Assembly (NCBI GenBank): GCA_016873525.1
Contig: VGXD01000007.1
Span: forward strand, 1-19,647
Length of the DNA stretch: 19,647 nt
DNA from: Nitrospira sp.
GTDB taxonomy: Bacteria > Nitrospirota > Nitrospiria > Nitrospirales > Nitrospiraceae
Reading direction: 5' to 3'
A model generated the notes under the pieces. That model searched no databases, was not told the origin of the DNA, and saw only the letters and a program-made list of their open reading frames with translations. Every line of letters begins with the position of its first letter. The first letter of the stretch is position 1. This document shows, piece by piece, positions 8,165 to 16,011 of the stretch. The position numbers were made by a program, and so were the translations under genes.

Positions 8165-8178
8165 GCGCATTAGACTCT

Positions 8179-8195
8179 TTTAATCCCACCTTAAT
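8179..8195 (+). promoter_or_regulatory. PmrA-type direct-repeat operator upstream of htrA
   Basis: TTTAAT (8179-8184), 5 bp, then CTTAAT (8190-8195) fits the YTTAAK-N5-YTTAAK pattern known for PmrA-type OmpR-family regulators, with repeats 11 bp apart as needed for head-to-tail dimer binding. It lies 15 bp after the kinase stop and about 100 bp before the htrA start. A possible -10 (GTTATT or TTATTC, near 8215-8221) lies 19-20 bp after the second half-site. Control by the adjacent regulator is an inference. Confidence 0.45.
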
Positions 8196-8238
8196 TACCC
8201 TCTCATCTTGGGCTGTTATTCTCCGAGACAATCAAGGT

Positions 8239-8263
8239 CGAGACCTCTTCCGTGATGGTCTCG
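8239..8263 (+). promoter_or_regulatory. Inverted repeat in htrA leader
   Basis: CGAGACC (8239-8245) and GGTCTCG (8257-8263) form a perfect 7-bp inverted repeat around an 11-nt loop, 16 bp before the htrA Shine-Dalgarno. It could be an mRNA hairpin in the leader or an operator. Seven base pairs is modest evidence. Confidence 0.3.
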
Positions 8264-8278
8264 TCGGAACGATCGTAT

Positions 8279-8285
8279 AAGGAGG
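8279..8285 (+). promoter_or_regulatory. Strong ribosome binding site for htrA
   Basis: AAGGAGG ends 8 bp before ATG 8294. It is the best Shine-Dalgarno in the window. It fixes the htrA start at 8294 and excludes the in-frame ATG at 8252. Confidence 0.85.
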
Positions 8286-8293
8286 ATGACACC

Positions 8294-9799
<1,506 letters not shown>

Positions 9800-9806
9800 G
9801 GCCTTC

Positions 9807-9836
9807 GGGTGCCTCCCGGACAAACGGGAGGCACCC
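9807..9836. terminator. Hairpin between convergent htrA and purU
   Basis: GGGTGCCTCCCG (9807-9818) and CGGGAGGCACCC (9825-9836) make a perfect 12-bp GC-rich stem with a 6-nt loop, 7 bp after the htrA stop and 5 bp before the purU stop. Neither side has a clear T tract, so it is a plausible bidirectional terminator or transcript-end stabiliser rather than a textbook intrinsic terminator. Confidence 0.7.
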
Positions 9837-9841
9837 GGCTC

Positions 9842-10705
9842 CTAATCGAAGACGACGGTTTTGTTGCCGTAGACGAGGACGCGCCGCTCGACGTGCAGAC
9901 GGACGGCTCGCGCGAGGACCGATTCTTCGAGGTCGCGGCCCTTCCGAACCAAATCCTCGACCGTATCGCGATGGCCCACCCGCATCACGTCCTGGTCGAT
10001 GATCGGGCCTTCGTCCAAATCCTGGGTCGCGTAATGGGCCGTGGCGCCGATGAGCTTGACGCCCCGGTCATAGGCCTGTCGGTAGGGATTGGCGCCCATA
10101 AAGGCCGGGAGAAACGAGTGGTGAATGTTGATGACGGGGCAGCCGACGGCGGCGAGAAAGTCGCCGCTTAGAATCTGCATGTAGCGGGCCAGCACCACGA
10201 GTTCGATACGGTGTCGCGTGAGTTCGGCGAGCACCTGCTGCTCCTGCCTGGGCTTGGTCTCCTTCGTCACGGGAAAGACGGCAAAGGGAATGTCATAGAG
10301 CTTGGCCCAGGCCTGACAGGTGTCGTGGTTGGAGACGATCACCGGCACGTCGATGTGCAGCTCCCCCCGGCGTTGGCGTTGGAGCAGATCGGCCAAGCAA
10401 TGGTCTTGCTTGGAGACCAGAATCGCCACGCGGAGTTGCGCCGGGCGGACATGGACTTCGTAGCGCATCTGGAACTCTTGGGCGATCGGCGCAATGGCGG
10501 CGGCGATGTCGCCGGGCGGAAGGGGAGCGTCGTCGAGGGCAAACTCGGTCCGCATCAGGAACTCGCCCTGCTCGCGGTCGGTGTGATGATCCGAGTCCAG
10601 AATGTTGCCCCCGAGGTCGTGAATGACTCCGGCCACGCGGGCTACGATGCCTTTGCGGTCTTTGCAGTGGATGAGGAGGATGACCGAGCGAGGATGGTCC
10701 GTCAT
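9842..10705 (-). CDS. purU: Formyltetrahydrofolate deformylase
   Basis: This enzyme hydrolyses 10-formyl-THF to formate and THF in the cytoplasm, balancing one-carbon pools. The 287-residue length matches the family. An N-terminal ACT domain (about 1-85, VILLIHCKDRKGIVARVAGV) is the usual effector-binding module. The formyltransferase-fold domain follows, with the VIVSNHDTC segment, the catalytic INIHHSFLPAF and HYATQDLDEGPIIDQDV regions holding the conserved Asn, His and Asp. ATG 10705 fits the family start. It lies 65 bp downstream of rimO on the same strand and may share its transcript. With gcvP in the same window it touches one-carbon metabolism, but the two genes are not in one operon. 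Confidence 0.95.
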   Translation of the reverse strand: MTDHPRSVILLIHCKDRKGIVARVAGVIHDLGGNILDSDHHTDREQGEFLMRTEFALDDAPLPPGDIAAAIAPIAQEFQMRYEVHVRPAQLRVAILVSKQDHCLADLLQRQRRGELHIDVPVIVSNHDTCQAWAKLYDIPFAVFPVTKETKPRQEQQVLAELTRHRIELVVLARYMQILSGDFLAAVGCPVINIHHSFLPAFMGANPYRQAYDRGVKLIGATAHYATQDLDEGPIIDQDVMRVGHRDTVEDLVRKGRDLEESVLARAVRLHVERRVLVYGNKTVVFD

Positions 10706-10770
10706 GACGCGGCCATTCTATCAATCCCCTGGCCAAGAGTCACGGCCAAGACCGGTTGTTCGAGGGAGGG

Positions 10771-12162
10771 CTATCCGACGATGCAGCCGACGAGGTCGTA
10801 GGCCGCCGCTTCCGTGATCGTGACTTTGACCAGATCGCCGGCCAGGGGGGGACGATCGGCCGGTCCGTCGCTGAGGTAGACGACGCCGTCGATGTCCGGC
10901 GCTTGGCCTTCGTGGCGGCCGGCCAGCAAGAGGGGAGATTCCTCCGAGGGGCCGTCCACAAGGACTTCGAGGGTTCGGCCCACCATGAGGCGGCTCTTCT
11001 TGAGCGCGATGGACTCTTGCAGCGCCATGAGTTCGGTGCGTCGCGCCTCGATTCGTTGCCGGTCGAGCTTGCGCGTGAGTTCCACGGCCGGCGTGCCTTC
11101 TTCATCCGAATAGAGAAAGACACCCACCCGGTCGAACTCCATGTCGGTGAGGTAGCGTTTTAACTCGGCGAACTGGGCATTGGTCTCGCCGGGATAGCCC
11201 ACGATGAAGCCCGTGCGGACTGTGAGCCCCGGGATGCGCCGCCGCAGCCCCTCGATCAAGTCGGTGATCGAGGCCTTGGTGCCGAGTCGGTGCATGCGGC
11301 CGAGCACCTCGTCGTTGATGTGCTGGAGCGGCATGTCCAGGTACTTGGCGATCCGCTCCGATCCGGCATAGAGTTCGATCAATTCCTCGTCTATCGGCTG
11401 GGGATAGAGATAGAAGGGGCGAATCCAGCGGAGGCCGGGAATGTCCACCAGCGCCTTCAACAAGGCCGTGAGTCCGCGCTTGAGCCCCAAGTCCACGCCG
11501 TAGTTGATCGTGTCCTGGGAGATCAGGTTGATTTCCTTTACGCCCTCGGCGGCCAGGCGGCGGACCTCTTCGACGATGGAGGCCACCGTCCGGCTGCGCT
11601 GCTTCCCGCGCATGAGGGGGATGGCGCAGAAGGCGCAGTTGCGGTTGCAGCCTTCCGCGATCTTCACGTAAGCCGTGTGGGGAGGGCCCAGCCGAAGTCT
11701 CGGCGTCAGGCCGTCGTACAGATAGGGCGGCGGCGCCATCCAGAGTTGCTGTGAGGGACGTTCGGCGGCGAGCGTCGTCCGGCAGATCTCGGCGATGCGG
11801 CCGATTTCGCCGGTTCCGACCACGGCGTCCAACTCGGGCAGTTCCTCGAGCAGTTCGCCTTGGTAGCGCTGGGCCAGGCAGCCGGCTGCGACCAGCACCT
11901 TGCAGCGGCCGGTCTTTTTGAACGAGCCGTATTCGATGATGGCATTGATGGATTCCTGTTTGGCTTCCTCGACGAAGCCGCAGGTGTTGATGACGATCAC
12001 GTCCGCTTGGGCCGCATCCGCCGTCAAGGCATAGCCCTCGGCGGTCAGGGACCCCAGCATGACTTCGGCGTCCACCTGGTTTTTGGCGCAGCCCAGATTG
12101 ACGAACCCGATGGTCGTGGAACGTGCCCCTGTCGTGACGGGAAGAGATTTACGTGCTGCCAT
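10771..12162 (-). CDS. rimO: Ribosomal protein S12 methylthiotransferase
   Basis: This radical-SAM enzyme adds a methylthio group to a conserved aspartate of ribosomal protein S12. The 463-residue protein has an N-terminal MTTase domain with auxiliary-cluster cysteines about Cys25 (LGCAKNQVD), Cys61 (INTCGFV) and Cys95 (AAGCLAQRY). The radical-SAM motif CxxxCxxC is at about Cys172/176/179 (EGCNRNCAFC), and a C-terminal TRAM domain follows. 'LGCAKNQVDAE' and 'GFVEEAKQESI' favour RimO over MiaB. The first 15 residues (MAARKSLPVTTGARS) are an unconserved extension. The start has no strong Shine-Dalgarno. It is divergent from the carbonic-anhydrase-like gene across 87 bp, and purU follows downstream. 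Confidence 0.95.
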   Translation of the reverse strand: MAARKSLPVTTGARSTTIGFVNLGCAKNQVDAEVMLGSLTAEGYALTADAAQADVIVINTCGFVEEAKQESINAIIEYGSFKKTGRCKVLVAAGCLAQRYQGELLEELPELDAVVGTGEIGRIAEICRTTLAAERPSQQLWMAPPPYLYDGLTPRLRLGPPHTAYVKIAEGCNRNCAFCAIPLMRGKQRSRTVASIVEEVRRLAAEGVKEINLISQDTINYGVDLGLKRGLTALLKALVDIPGLRWIRPFYLYPQPIDEELIELYAGSERIAKYLDMPLQHINDEVLGRMHRLGTKASITDLIEGLRRRIPGLTVRTGFIVGYPGETNAQFAELKRYLTDMEFDRVGVFLYSDEEGTPAVELTRKLDRQRIEARRTELMALQESIALKKSRLMVGRTLEVLVDGPSEESPLLLAGRHEGQAPDIDGVVYLSDGPADRPPLAGDLVKVTITEAAAYDLVGCIVG

Positions 12163-12249
12163 AGTCCAGTCAGTCTACGGGATGGGTTCCAAGGCTGTCA
12201 AATGACCGGTCGGCTTGATTCGGCCTCCTCGTTCGCCTAGAGTGGGCCC

Positions 12250-12789
12250 ATGATCAGGACTTATCAAGGCATCAAGCCGACCATCGGCAAGGACGTCTAC
12301 ATCGAAGATACCGCCGTCGTCATCGGCGACGTGGTGATCGGCGAAGAATCCAGTGTCTGGTTTCACGCGGTCGTCCGAGGCGACGTGCATTACATCAGAA
12401 TCGGAAGCCGGTCCAATGTCCAGGACCTCAGCCTCCTGCACGTTACCCACGACACCCATCCCCTCGTGATCGGGGACGATGTGACGATCGGACACCACGT
12501 CGTCCTGCATGGCTGCACCGTCAAGGATCGGGTCTTGATCGGGATGGGCGCGATCATCATGGACGGGGCGGTAATCGGCGAGGACTCCGTCGTGGGGGCC
12601 GGCGCGTTGATCACCGAACGGACCATCGTGCCCCCCAAGAGCTTGATTCTTGGTTCCCCGGCCAAGGTCAAGCGGCAAGTGACGGAGGAGGAACTGGCCT
12701 GGATCAGAGAATCTGCGCAGAACTATATCAACTACGCCAGCCAGTATCGGACCGATCCCGCCAAGGGGCAGACGGGCTTTCGTATCTGA
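12250..12789 (+). CDS. Gamma-carbonic-anhydrase-family hexapeptide-repeat protein
   Basis: This 179-residue left-handed beta-helix protein belongs to the YrdA/CaiE/gamma-CA group. Isoleucine/valine-spaced hexapeptide repeats run through about residues 12-140 (IGDVVIGEESSVWFHAVVRGD). Candidate metal ligands are in LLHVTHD (His64, His67) and IGHHVVLHGC (His82/His83, His87), arranged as in the trimeric enzyme where zinc sits between subunits. A C-terminal helix (about 150-175) closes the trimer. Residues such as Arg43, Asp45, Gln58 and Asp59 are conserved in the family. Many relatives show no measurable anhydrase activity, so the reaction is unproven. The gene stands alone, converging with the next gene through a large inverted repeat. 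Confidence 0.9.
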   Translation: MIRTYQGIKPTIGKDVYIEDTAVVIGDVVIGEESSVWFHAVVRGDVHYIRIGSRSNVQDLSLLHVTHDTHPLVIGDDVTIGHHVVLHGCTVKDRVLIGMGAIIMDGAVIGEDSVVGAGALITERTIVPPKSLILGSPAKVKRQVTEEELAWIRESAQNYINYASQYRTDPAKGQTGFRI

Positions 12790-12804
12790 ATCTTGTCGAT
12801 CCGG

Positions 12805-12879
12805 AAGTCAGAAAGTCGAAAAGTTGAAAAGTCTTACCGTCCAGGACTTGCCGACTTTCCGACTTTGCGACTTTCTGAC
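12805..12879. repeat. Octad-period inverted repeat at a convergent gene junction
   Basis: The left arm (12807-12833) is built of 8-bp units such as AGTCGAAA. The right arm (12853-12879) is built of GACTTTCC-like units. The arms are inverted complements at 24 of 27 positions around a 19-bp loop. It starts 16 bp after the plus-strand stop, and the minus-strand gene's TAA (12836-12834) lies in the loop. The right arm encodes that protein's last residues (SESRKVGKSASPGR). It probably acts as a two-way terminator. Confidence 0.75.
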
Positions 12880-13574
12880 GTTTCGGTGCCGACTCTGATG
12901 AAGCAGATCGGGTCCTCGACGATCGCCGTCGGGTAGTCTTCTTCCTCGACCAGGCAAGCGATGTTGTTCTTCAGGCACCAGTCGGTGATCCAGGGGATTT
13001 CCTCGATCGACGTGGTCACAAGTCCGGGGAGGCTCAGCTTGCTCAGGCAGGCGTCGGTCAGCGCGAGCACGGCTTTCCGCTCTTGCTCGAAGGCCGCTGG
13101 ATCGAAGGTCGTCGGGTTGGCCCTGCCATAGGAGAGGGAAGAGAGTTCAGGAAACCGCTCCGGATCGTTGAGGGCGCTGACGATCCAGAGGTGGTCGAAG
13201 GAGCCCTCGGCGCTGCAGGCATCAGCACAGACGAACTGAAACGAATGGGCGGCGCAGGCCTGATTCAACACCAGGACTTCCTCGCTTCTCAGGTTGTAGG
13301 CTGCCACGGTCTGTTGCAACTCCAGGGCCTCCATCGCCAGGATCGGAATCTCTGCCACCCCGGCCCCCACGTAGAGGCTGCGTCCTTGGGGGGGCAAGCG
13401 GGCCAGCAACACTTCGGCGAGCTTGAGGCCGAGGGTCTGGCAGGGACCGCGACGGTCCCTCCAGAAGGCCTCGCCTCCTTCGTCGCAATAGATGGCCCCC
13501 AGCGCGGCATAGTCCAGTTGGCTGAAGATTTGCGCAATCGCTCGTTTGGTATGGGCTTGGAGTCGTCGCTGCAT
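12834..13574 (-). CDS. Hypothetical protein, possible Rossmann-fold methyltransferase
   Basis: This 246-residue protein is not one I can name. A segment near residues 60-85 (RSLYVGAGVAEIPILAMEAL) looks like motif I of a SAM-binding Rossmann fold. The following NLRSEEVLVLNQ and FVCADACS stretches sit where motifs II and III would be, but no family-defining catalytic motif is visible. There is no signal peptide or membrane helix. ATG 13574 (MQRRLQAHTKRAIAQ) is preferred. An in-frame ATG at 13631 would add 19 residues (MQCFRNFERLFSII...) with no better Shine-Dalgarno. The last about 14 residues are encoded by an intruding repeat arm and are probably not functional. The gene is monocistronic as far as can be seen. 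Confidence 0.7.
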   Translation of the reverse strand: MQRRLQAHTKRAIAQIFSQLDYAALGAIYCDEGGEAFWRDRRGPCQTLGLKLAEVLLARLPPQGRSLYVGAGVAEIPILAMEALELQQTVAAYNLRSEEVLVLNQACAAHSFQFVCADACSAEGSFDHLWIVSALNDPERFPELSSLSYGRANPTTFDPAAFEQERKAVLALTDACLSKLSLPGLVTTSIEEIPWITDWCLKNNIACLVEEEDYPTAIVEDPICFIRVGTETSESRKVGKSASPGR

Positions 13575-13755
13575 GGAATCAGCTTGGAAAATTATTGAGA
13601 ACAATCTTTCAAAGTTTCGGAAGCATTGCAAGCCGGCTTACAATGTCGGCGGGACGCGGCCTCAATGCCAAAACCGAATGGTTGCGAGTCGCACGCTCGC
13701 TGAAAGCCGGGCATCGAGGCGAGGGCTGTGAATCCGCTGCGCGGAGAGGATCGGT

Positions 13756-13956
13756 CTAACGGCCGCGCTTGGCAATGAGTTCCCTGACTGCCGGAACAAG
13801 GTCGCTTGGTATTTCCATCACAGTTTGGGACTTGTCTTCGACAGCCGCTTCGTCTTCGGCCACCGCCTCCTCCTCCGTCTGCTCTTCGTAGTGCGCCAAT
13901 ACACGACAGACTCGCGCTTCATCCCAGCCCGGAGGAAACTTGCTCTGTGTGGTCAT
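13756..13956 (-). CDS. Small acidic protein, putative antitoxin of a DUF4258 toxin
   Basis: This 66-residue protein (MTTQSKFPPGWDEARVCRVL...) has an acidic centre rich in Glu/Asp (EEQTEEEAVAEDEAAVED) and ends VPAVRELIAKRGR. Proteins of this kind are, as I recall, found beside DUF4258/BrnT-like small basic proteins and are taken as antitoxins. Its ATG overlaps the TGA of the upstream toxin frame (CATGAC, minus strand), the coupling common in toxin-first pairs. It also has its own Shine-Dalgarno (GGAG, 9 nt before ATG). The frame is intact although the partner is interrupted. The acidic stretch could neutralise the partner's basic tail, but that is inference. Confidence 0.7.
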   Translation of the reverse strand: MTTQSKFPPGWDEARVCRVLAHYEEQTEEEAVAEDEAAVEDKSQTVMEIPSDLVPAVRELIAKRGR

Positions 13957-14234
13957 GGTTTTTGTCTCCGTCGCCGCCGATACGCCAGCAGCGGTTTGCC
14001 GGTCAATTGATAAGCCGTCACCACGAATATACTACCAGGTTCTGGGTCTGGGACATAGATTACCCGCAACTAGCGACCTGCCTGAGTTTTTCCGATGGCA
14101 ACCCGCGAGCCCTCGCGTCTCGGCCTGTCCTCGCCGGAGGCTCTCAGTACGGCTTCAACTTCGCCCTCGTCCACGGCATGGCCGTAAATGTGCGGCAGGC
14201 CTGTCTCTGGGTCAAGATAGTATCGAATGTTCAT
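13953..14234 (-). pseudogene. DUF4258-like toxin gene with an in-frame amber codon
   Basis: Translating the minus strand from ATG 14234 gives MNIRYYLDPETGLPHIYGHA and continues in one frame to TGA at 13955-13953, for 93 codons. It is interrupted only by TAG at 14072-14070 (codon 55). Before it the frame reads AIGKTQAGR; after it the same frame reads LRVIYVPDPEPGSIFVVTAY and ends in an arginine-rich tail (YRRRRRQKP). The amber replaces a position that I recall as tyrosine in relatives (GRYLRVIYVPD), so one base change could explain it. A GGGGAG lies 12 nt upstream of the ATG. Alternatives are a sequencing error, readthrough, or restart at the TTG directly after the stop. Confidence 0.75.
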
Positions 14235-14471
14235 CCGTCACAAGTCTCCCCGAAAAGAGATGAGGGAGAATAGACTGGAAGAGGGTTCGAGAGGAGCAGG
14301 ACTGAACTTTCTGAGCGGCACCGAAAGGTGATGGGCGTAAACAAACGACTGGCTCTTGGAATCCAGCGGCGGCATGGCGGTTCGTCCTTCGCGTCGAACG
14401 AGAAATACGGCGTCCGCAACTGACGTTTCCAACTGCCGAGCCGAAAGTCTAGCGAAACTGCTCAATAAAAG
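14235..14471. other. Intergenic region with no assignable gene
   Basis: These 237 bp separate the toxin-antitoxin-like pair from the M28 peptidase stop. Several short open frames cross it on both strands, but none has a ribosome binding site together with protein-like composition. The right end contains copy 2 of the spaced repeat. Confidence 0.5.
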
Positions 14472-14475
14472 CTAT
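14444..14475. repeat. Spaced two-part repeat, copy 2
   Basis: The 14-bp and 8-bp blocks of copy 1 (260-291) recur here with the same 10-bp spacing; overall 24 of 32 positions agree. The 8-bp block overlaps the TAG stop of the M28 peptidase gene (14474-14472). Confidence 0.4.
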
Positions 14476-15329
14476 TCAGAAGGCCGACCGGCCAAGTCCA
14501 GCGCTGCCGCAGTCACCGCCCGCGCGACCTGTTCCATGAACATGAAGTTCAGCCCCTCGATCGTATCGGTCGGCTGGTGATAATGCGGATTGCGGAAATT
14601 CGCCGTGTCGGTCAGCATGACGGCGGGATAGCCGTAGTGCCAAAAGGCGGCATGGTCGCTTCGCCTGGTATCGGGCAGCAATTCTCCCTTGCCCGGCACT
14701 ACCAGCGAGATGGTCTTAAGCTCCGGCACCTGCTGGTTCGCCTGCCGTTCGACGGCAGCGGTCAGGTCGGCGGAAGCGACGTTGCCCACGATGGCCAGGA
14801 AATCGCCGATGGAGGGAACGGGGATCGGCGTGCCGGGAGGTCTGCGTTGCGAGCCTTCCTCGGAACTGGCAAAGCCGACACATTCCAACACGACGGCCCC
14901 GTAGATATCCTGGCCCCTTTCTCGTAACTGCGAGGCATAGGCCAGACTGCCGAGCAGATTTTCTTCTTCCAGACAAAAACCGATCAATTCCACCGGCCGC
15001 AGCAAGGGAATCGCCTGAAGGCTGCGCGCCACCTCCAACATGACCGCCAGGCCGCTGGCGTTGTCGTCGGCTCCCGGCGAGTCCGGCACCGTATCGTAAT
15101 GGGCGGCGATGATCAAGGGGGCGGTCTCCGGTTGAGTGCCGGGCAGGGAGGCGACCACGTTTCGGTAACTGTCGCCGAAGGCGTCGAAGGCATGGGTGGA
15201 CACCGTAAGACCCAGCCGGGAGAATGTCTCACACAAATAGGCCTCGGCTTGTCTGAGGCGGTCAGGCGAGGAAAGGGGATGGCGTTCGCCGAGCAGGGCC
15301 TGGACGTGAGTGCGAAGTCGCGGAATCAC
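14472..15329 (-). CDS. M28-family zinc aminopeptidase
   Basis: This 285-residue metallopeptidase probably releases N-terminal residues or cleaves dipeptides with a two-zinc centre. Ligand motifs are visible in order: AAHYDTVPDSPGADDNASG (His, Asp), CLEEENLLGS (Glu-Glu), TRRSDHAAFW (Asp) and PHYHQPTDT (His). The start is GTG 15329, which overlaps the TGA of the nicotinamidase gene as GTGA. The frame stays open up to 15764, but those extra 145 codons are only the out-of-frame shadow of the nicotinamidase and are Arg/Pro-rich. The short length matches single-domain M28 proteins. No clear signal peptide follows from this start (MIPRLRTHVQALLG), so it looks cytoplasmic unless the true start differs. 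Substrate unknown. Confidence 0.88.
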   Translation of the reverse strand: MIPRLRTHVQALLGERHPLSSPDRLRQAEAYLCETFSRLGLTVSTHAFDAFGDSYRNVVASLPGTQPETAPLIIAAHYDTVPDSPGADDNASGLAVMLEVARSLQAIPLLRPVELIGFCLEEENLLGSLAYASQLRERGQDIYGAVVLECVGFASSEEGSQRRPPGTPIPVPSIGDFLAIVGNVASADLTAAVERQANQQVPELKTISLVVPGKGELLPDTRRSDHAAFWHYGYPAVMLTDTANFRNPHYHQPTDTIEGLNFMFMEQVARAVTAAALDLAGRPSE

Positions 15330-15949
15330 AAGCCCAGGTCCGAAGCCTTGGCGAAGACGGCGCCAGCCTTCTTCATAGCCTCGACGGCTCGTTCGCAGTC
15401 GCCAGGCAAGGCATCGATTCCCTTGATCGCATCGTCGAGGACTACGACCCGCAAGCCCAGCCGGCAGGCATCCAGCACCGTGTTCTTGATGCAGTAGTCT
15501 GTGGCGATGCCGGTTATGTACAGCGTGTCGGTTCCGAGATCGCGGAGTCGTTCGGCCAGGGGGGTGCCTTCGAAGGCGGAGTAGGCTTCCTGCTTGGGGT
15601 CCGTGGCCTTGGAAATGATCAGGCAGCCTGGGGGCAGGGCGAGGGAAGGGTGGAACCGGGCTCCCCATGAACCTTGTACGCAATGGGTCGGCCAGGGCCC
15701 CCCTTGCTCCTTGAAAGAGCTGTGTCCGGCCGGATGCCAGTCGCGGCTGGCGATGACGGGGCAACTCTTTTGGTGAAAGAACTGGATGTAGCGGTTGACG
15801 AGGGGGACGATCGCGTCGCCGCCTGGGACGGCGAGGGCGCCGCCAGGGCAGAAATCGTGTTGGATGTCCGTGACGAGGAGCGCCGATGTCGCATCGGGCT
15901 GTGGAGTCTTTATCTCAGGCGCGACGCGGTGTTTGGAGGGGGACTTCAT
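15326..15949 (-). CDS. pncA: Nicotinamidase (isochorismatase-like hydrolase)
   Basis: This enzyme hydrolyses nicotinamide to nicotinate for NAD salvage. The catalytic triad is visible as Asp28 (VTDIQHDFCPGG), Lys114 (ISKATD) and Cys153 (GIATDYCIKNT). The metal-site residues Asp70, His72 and His76 lie in ASRDWHPAGHSSF. The set of metal ligands plus the HCVQGSWGARFHP segment points to nicotinamidase rather than isochorismatase. It has 207 residues, about 20 of them an unconserved N-terminal extension (MKSPSKHRVAPEIK). The sequence just before ATG 15949 is a heptad-repeat fragment that provides a weak GGTGAT. Its 3' end overlaps the M28 peptidase start by 4 bp, so the two are probably translated in coupling. 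Confidence 0.92.
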   Translation of the reverse strand: MKSPSKHRVAPEIKTPQPDATSALLVTDIQHDFCPGGALAVPGGDAIVPLVNRYIQFFHQKSCPVIASRDWHPAGHSSFKEQGGPWPTHCVQGSWGARFHPSLALPPGCLIISKATDPKQEAYSAFEGTPLAERLRDLGTDTLYITGIATDYCIKNTVLDACRLGLRVVVLDDAIKGIDALPGDCERAVEAMKKAGAVFAKASDLGL

Positions 15950-15954
15950 ATCAC

Positions 15955-15974
15955 CGGCTATCAGCTGTCAGCCA
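15955..15974. repeat. Short heptad repeat upstream of pncA
   Basis: GGCTATCAGCTGTCAGCCAT (read on the plus strand) contains about three 7-bp units of the same family as at 6727-6765 and 16919-17020. It lies 6 bp before the pncA start codon and therefore in its 5' leader. Confidence 0.5.
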
Positions 15975-16011
15975 TGTGTTCGGATGGAAAAACTGAAGGC
16001 TGATCGATCCG

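Noticed and set aside
6755..8170. 471-codon minus-strand open frame opposite the histidine kinase
   Set aside because: It is a codon-phase shadow of the kinase, rich in Gln/His/Arg/Gly without domain features.
14238..14465. 75-codon minus-strand frame before the toxin-like gene
   Set aside because: It overlaps another equally open frame, lacks a Shine-Dalgarno, and I cannot place it in a family. It could be a gene remnant, but support is too thin.
15330..15764. N-terminal extension of the M28 peptidase frame
   Set aside because: These codons are the out-of-frame reading of pncA, which has a full catalytic triad in its own frame.
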